Assembly: GCF_000423645.1 (NCBI RefSeq)
Contig: NZ_AUIJ01000009.1
Span: forward strand, 1 to 64,000
Direction of reading: 5' to 3'
Length of the DNA stretch: 64,000 nt
DNA from: Sediminimonas qiaohouensis DSM 21189
Lineage (GTDB): Bacteria; Pseudomonadota; Alphaproteobacteria; Rhodobacterales; Rhodobacteraceae
Below, one piece after another: positions 63,800 to 64,000 of this stretch; within the stretch, counting starts at the first letter, position 1, and each line of letters starts with the position of its first letter. The notes below the pieces were generated by a model. The model was not told where the DNA came from. It searched no databases and saw only the letters and a list, made by a program, of their open reading frames with translations. A program made the translations under genes and the position numbers.

Positions 63800-64000
63800 T
63801 CAGATCGAGAACGACGTGCCGCAGCCGCAGGAACTGCTGGCGTTGGGGTTGTCGATGGTGAACCGCGCGCCGATCAGTTCTTCGGTGAAATCGATGGTCG
63901 CCCCCGCCAGGAAGGGCATCGAGACGGAATCGACCACCACGCGCTGACCGTCCTTTTCCAGGACCACGTCATCGTCTGCCGGCTGATCCAGCCGGATGTC
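63800..64000 (-). CDS. erpA: Iron-sulfur cluster insertion protein (ErpA/IscA type), 5' end outside window
   Basis: The last 66 residues are present, ending NASSSCGCGTSFSI, the A-type carrier C-terminus with its CGC pair. VVVDSVSMPFLAGATIDF and the next GARFTIDNPN match the family. It continues beyond base 64000, so the first conserved Cys is not seen; ErpA is favoured by context next to xthA in related genomes, but IscA-type cannot be excluded. Confidence 0.85.
   Translation of the reverse strand, partial: DIRLDQPADDDVVLEKDGQRVVVDSVSMPFLAGATIDFTEELIGARFTIDNPNASSSCGCGTSFSI

Overview
The window is a 64 kb stretch of a GC-rich chromosome (mid-60s percent by eye) with the gene content of a marine-type Rhodobacteraceae (Alphaproteobacteria, roseobacter group). 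Supporting this are the kdsD-kdsA pair, ccmI-ruvX-DUF1289, the soxBDAG sarcosine oxidase operon, yajC-secD-secF followed by an Mth938-like gene, glyQ-DUF6446-glyS, an alphaproteobacterial SAM-II riboswitch before metZ, and DUF1127 and DUF2244 proteins. Nearly everything reads as vertically inherited core genome. I saw no phage, insertion sequence, CRISPR array, rRNA or convincing tRNA. Both end genes are cut by the window edges.

Layout. 1-7 kb: the 3' end of a surface protein with Ig-like repeats, dusA, a TauE/SafE permease, the KDO genes kdsD-kdsA, and ccmI-ruvX-DUF1289 on the minus strand. 7-14 kb: heterotetrameric sarcosine oxidase (soxB, soxD, soxA, soxG), then sodB with a clear terminator, then a host-attachment-family protein. 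14-26.5 kb: rarD-type transporter, LOG protein, a long LysM envelope protein, an Atm1-like ABC exporter, a Fur-family regulator, a DEAD-box helicase, an endonuclease/phosphatase-fold protein, membrane proteins and serS. 27-32 kb: yajC-secD-secF-tauE-Mth938, then an AlkB-type hydroxylase with a small secreted protein. 32.7-36 kb: DUF1127, an unannotated 37-codon gene with its own terminator, folE2, and metZ under a SAM-II riboswitch with an intrinsic terminator. 36-42.5 kb: GST, yciB, transporters, ftsY and a protease-like protein that has lost its catalytic residues. 42.7-55 kb: glyQ-DUF6446-glyS, a PPDK-like protein, a cell-wall hydrolase, folB-folP, ilvC, and two coupled Lrp regulators. 55-64 kb: UbiH-like monooxygenase, HAD nucleotidase, GntR regulator, a GspE_N/glycosyltransferase fusion, carA, yqeY, xthA and the end of an IscA/ErpA gene.

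Functional links. Folate and one-carbon metabolism recur: folE2, folB and folP make folate, sarcosine oxidase delivers methyl groups to tetrahydrofolate while producing hydrogen peroxide, and metZ feeds methionine under SAM control. Envelope and secretion functions also recur: KDO synthesis, SecDF-YajC, FtsY, LysM, cell-wall hydrolase and YciB.

The strongest unexplained signal is a family of about ten short intergenic repeats in two related types. They have GC-rich hairpins followed by a conserved tail (GGATATTTtGGCCAGAAGAAG or GAGTATTTTGGGCAAGATGAAG) and lie mostly at ends of transcription units, but one lies inside the sarcosine oxidase operon. Other points worth checking are the small gene at 33.2 kb, the pseudoprotease, the eroded ATP-grasp of the PPDK-like protein, an AT-richer patch inside glyS, and the FolB fusion.
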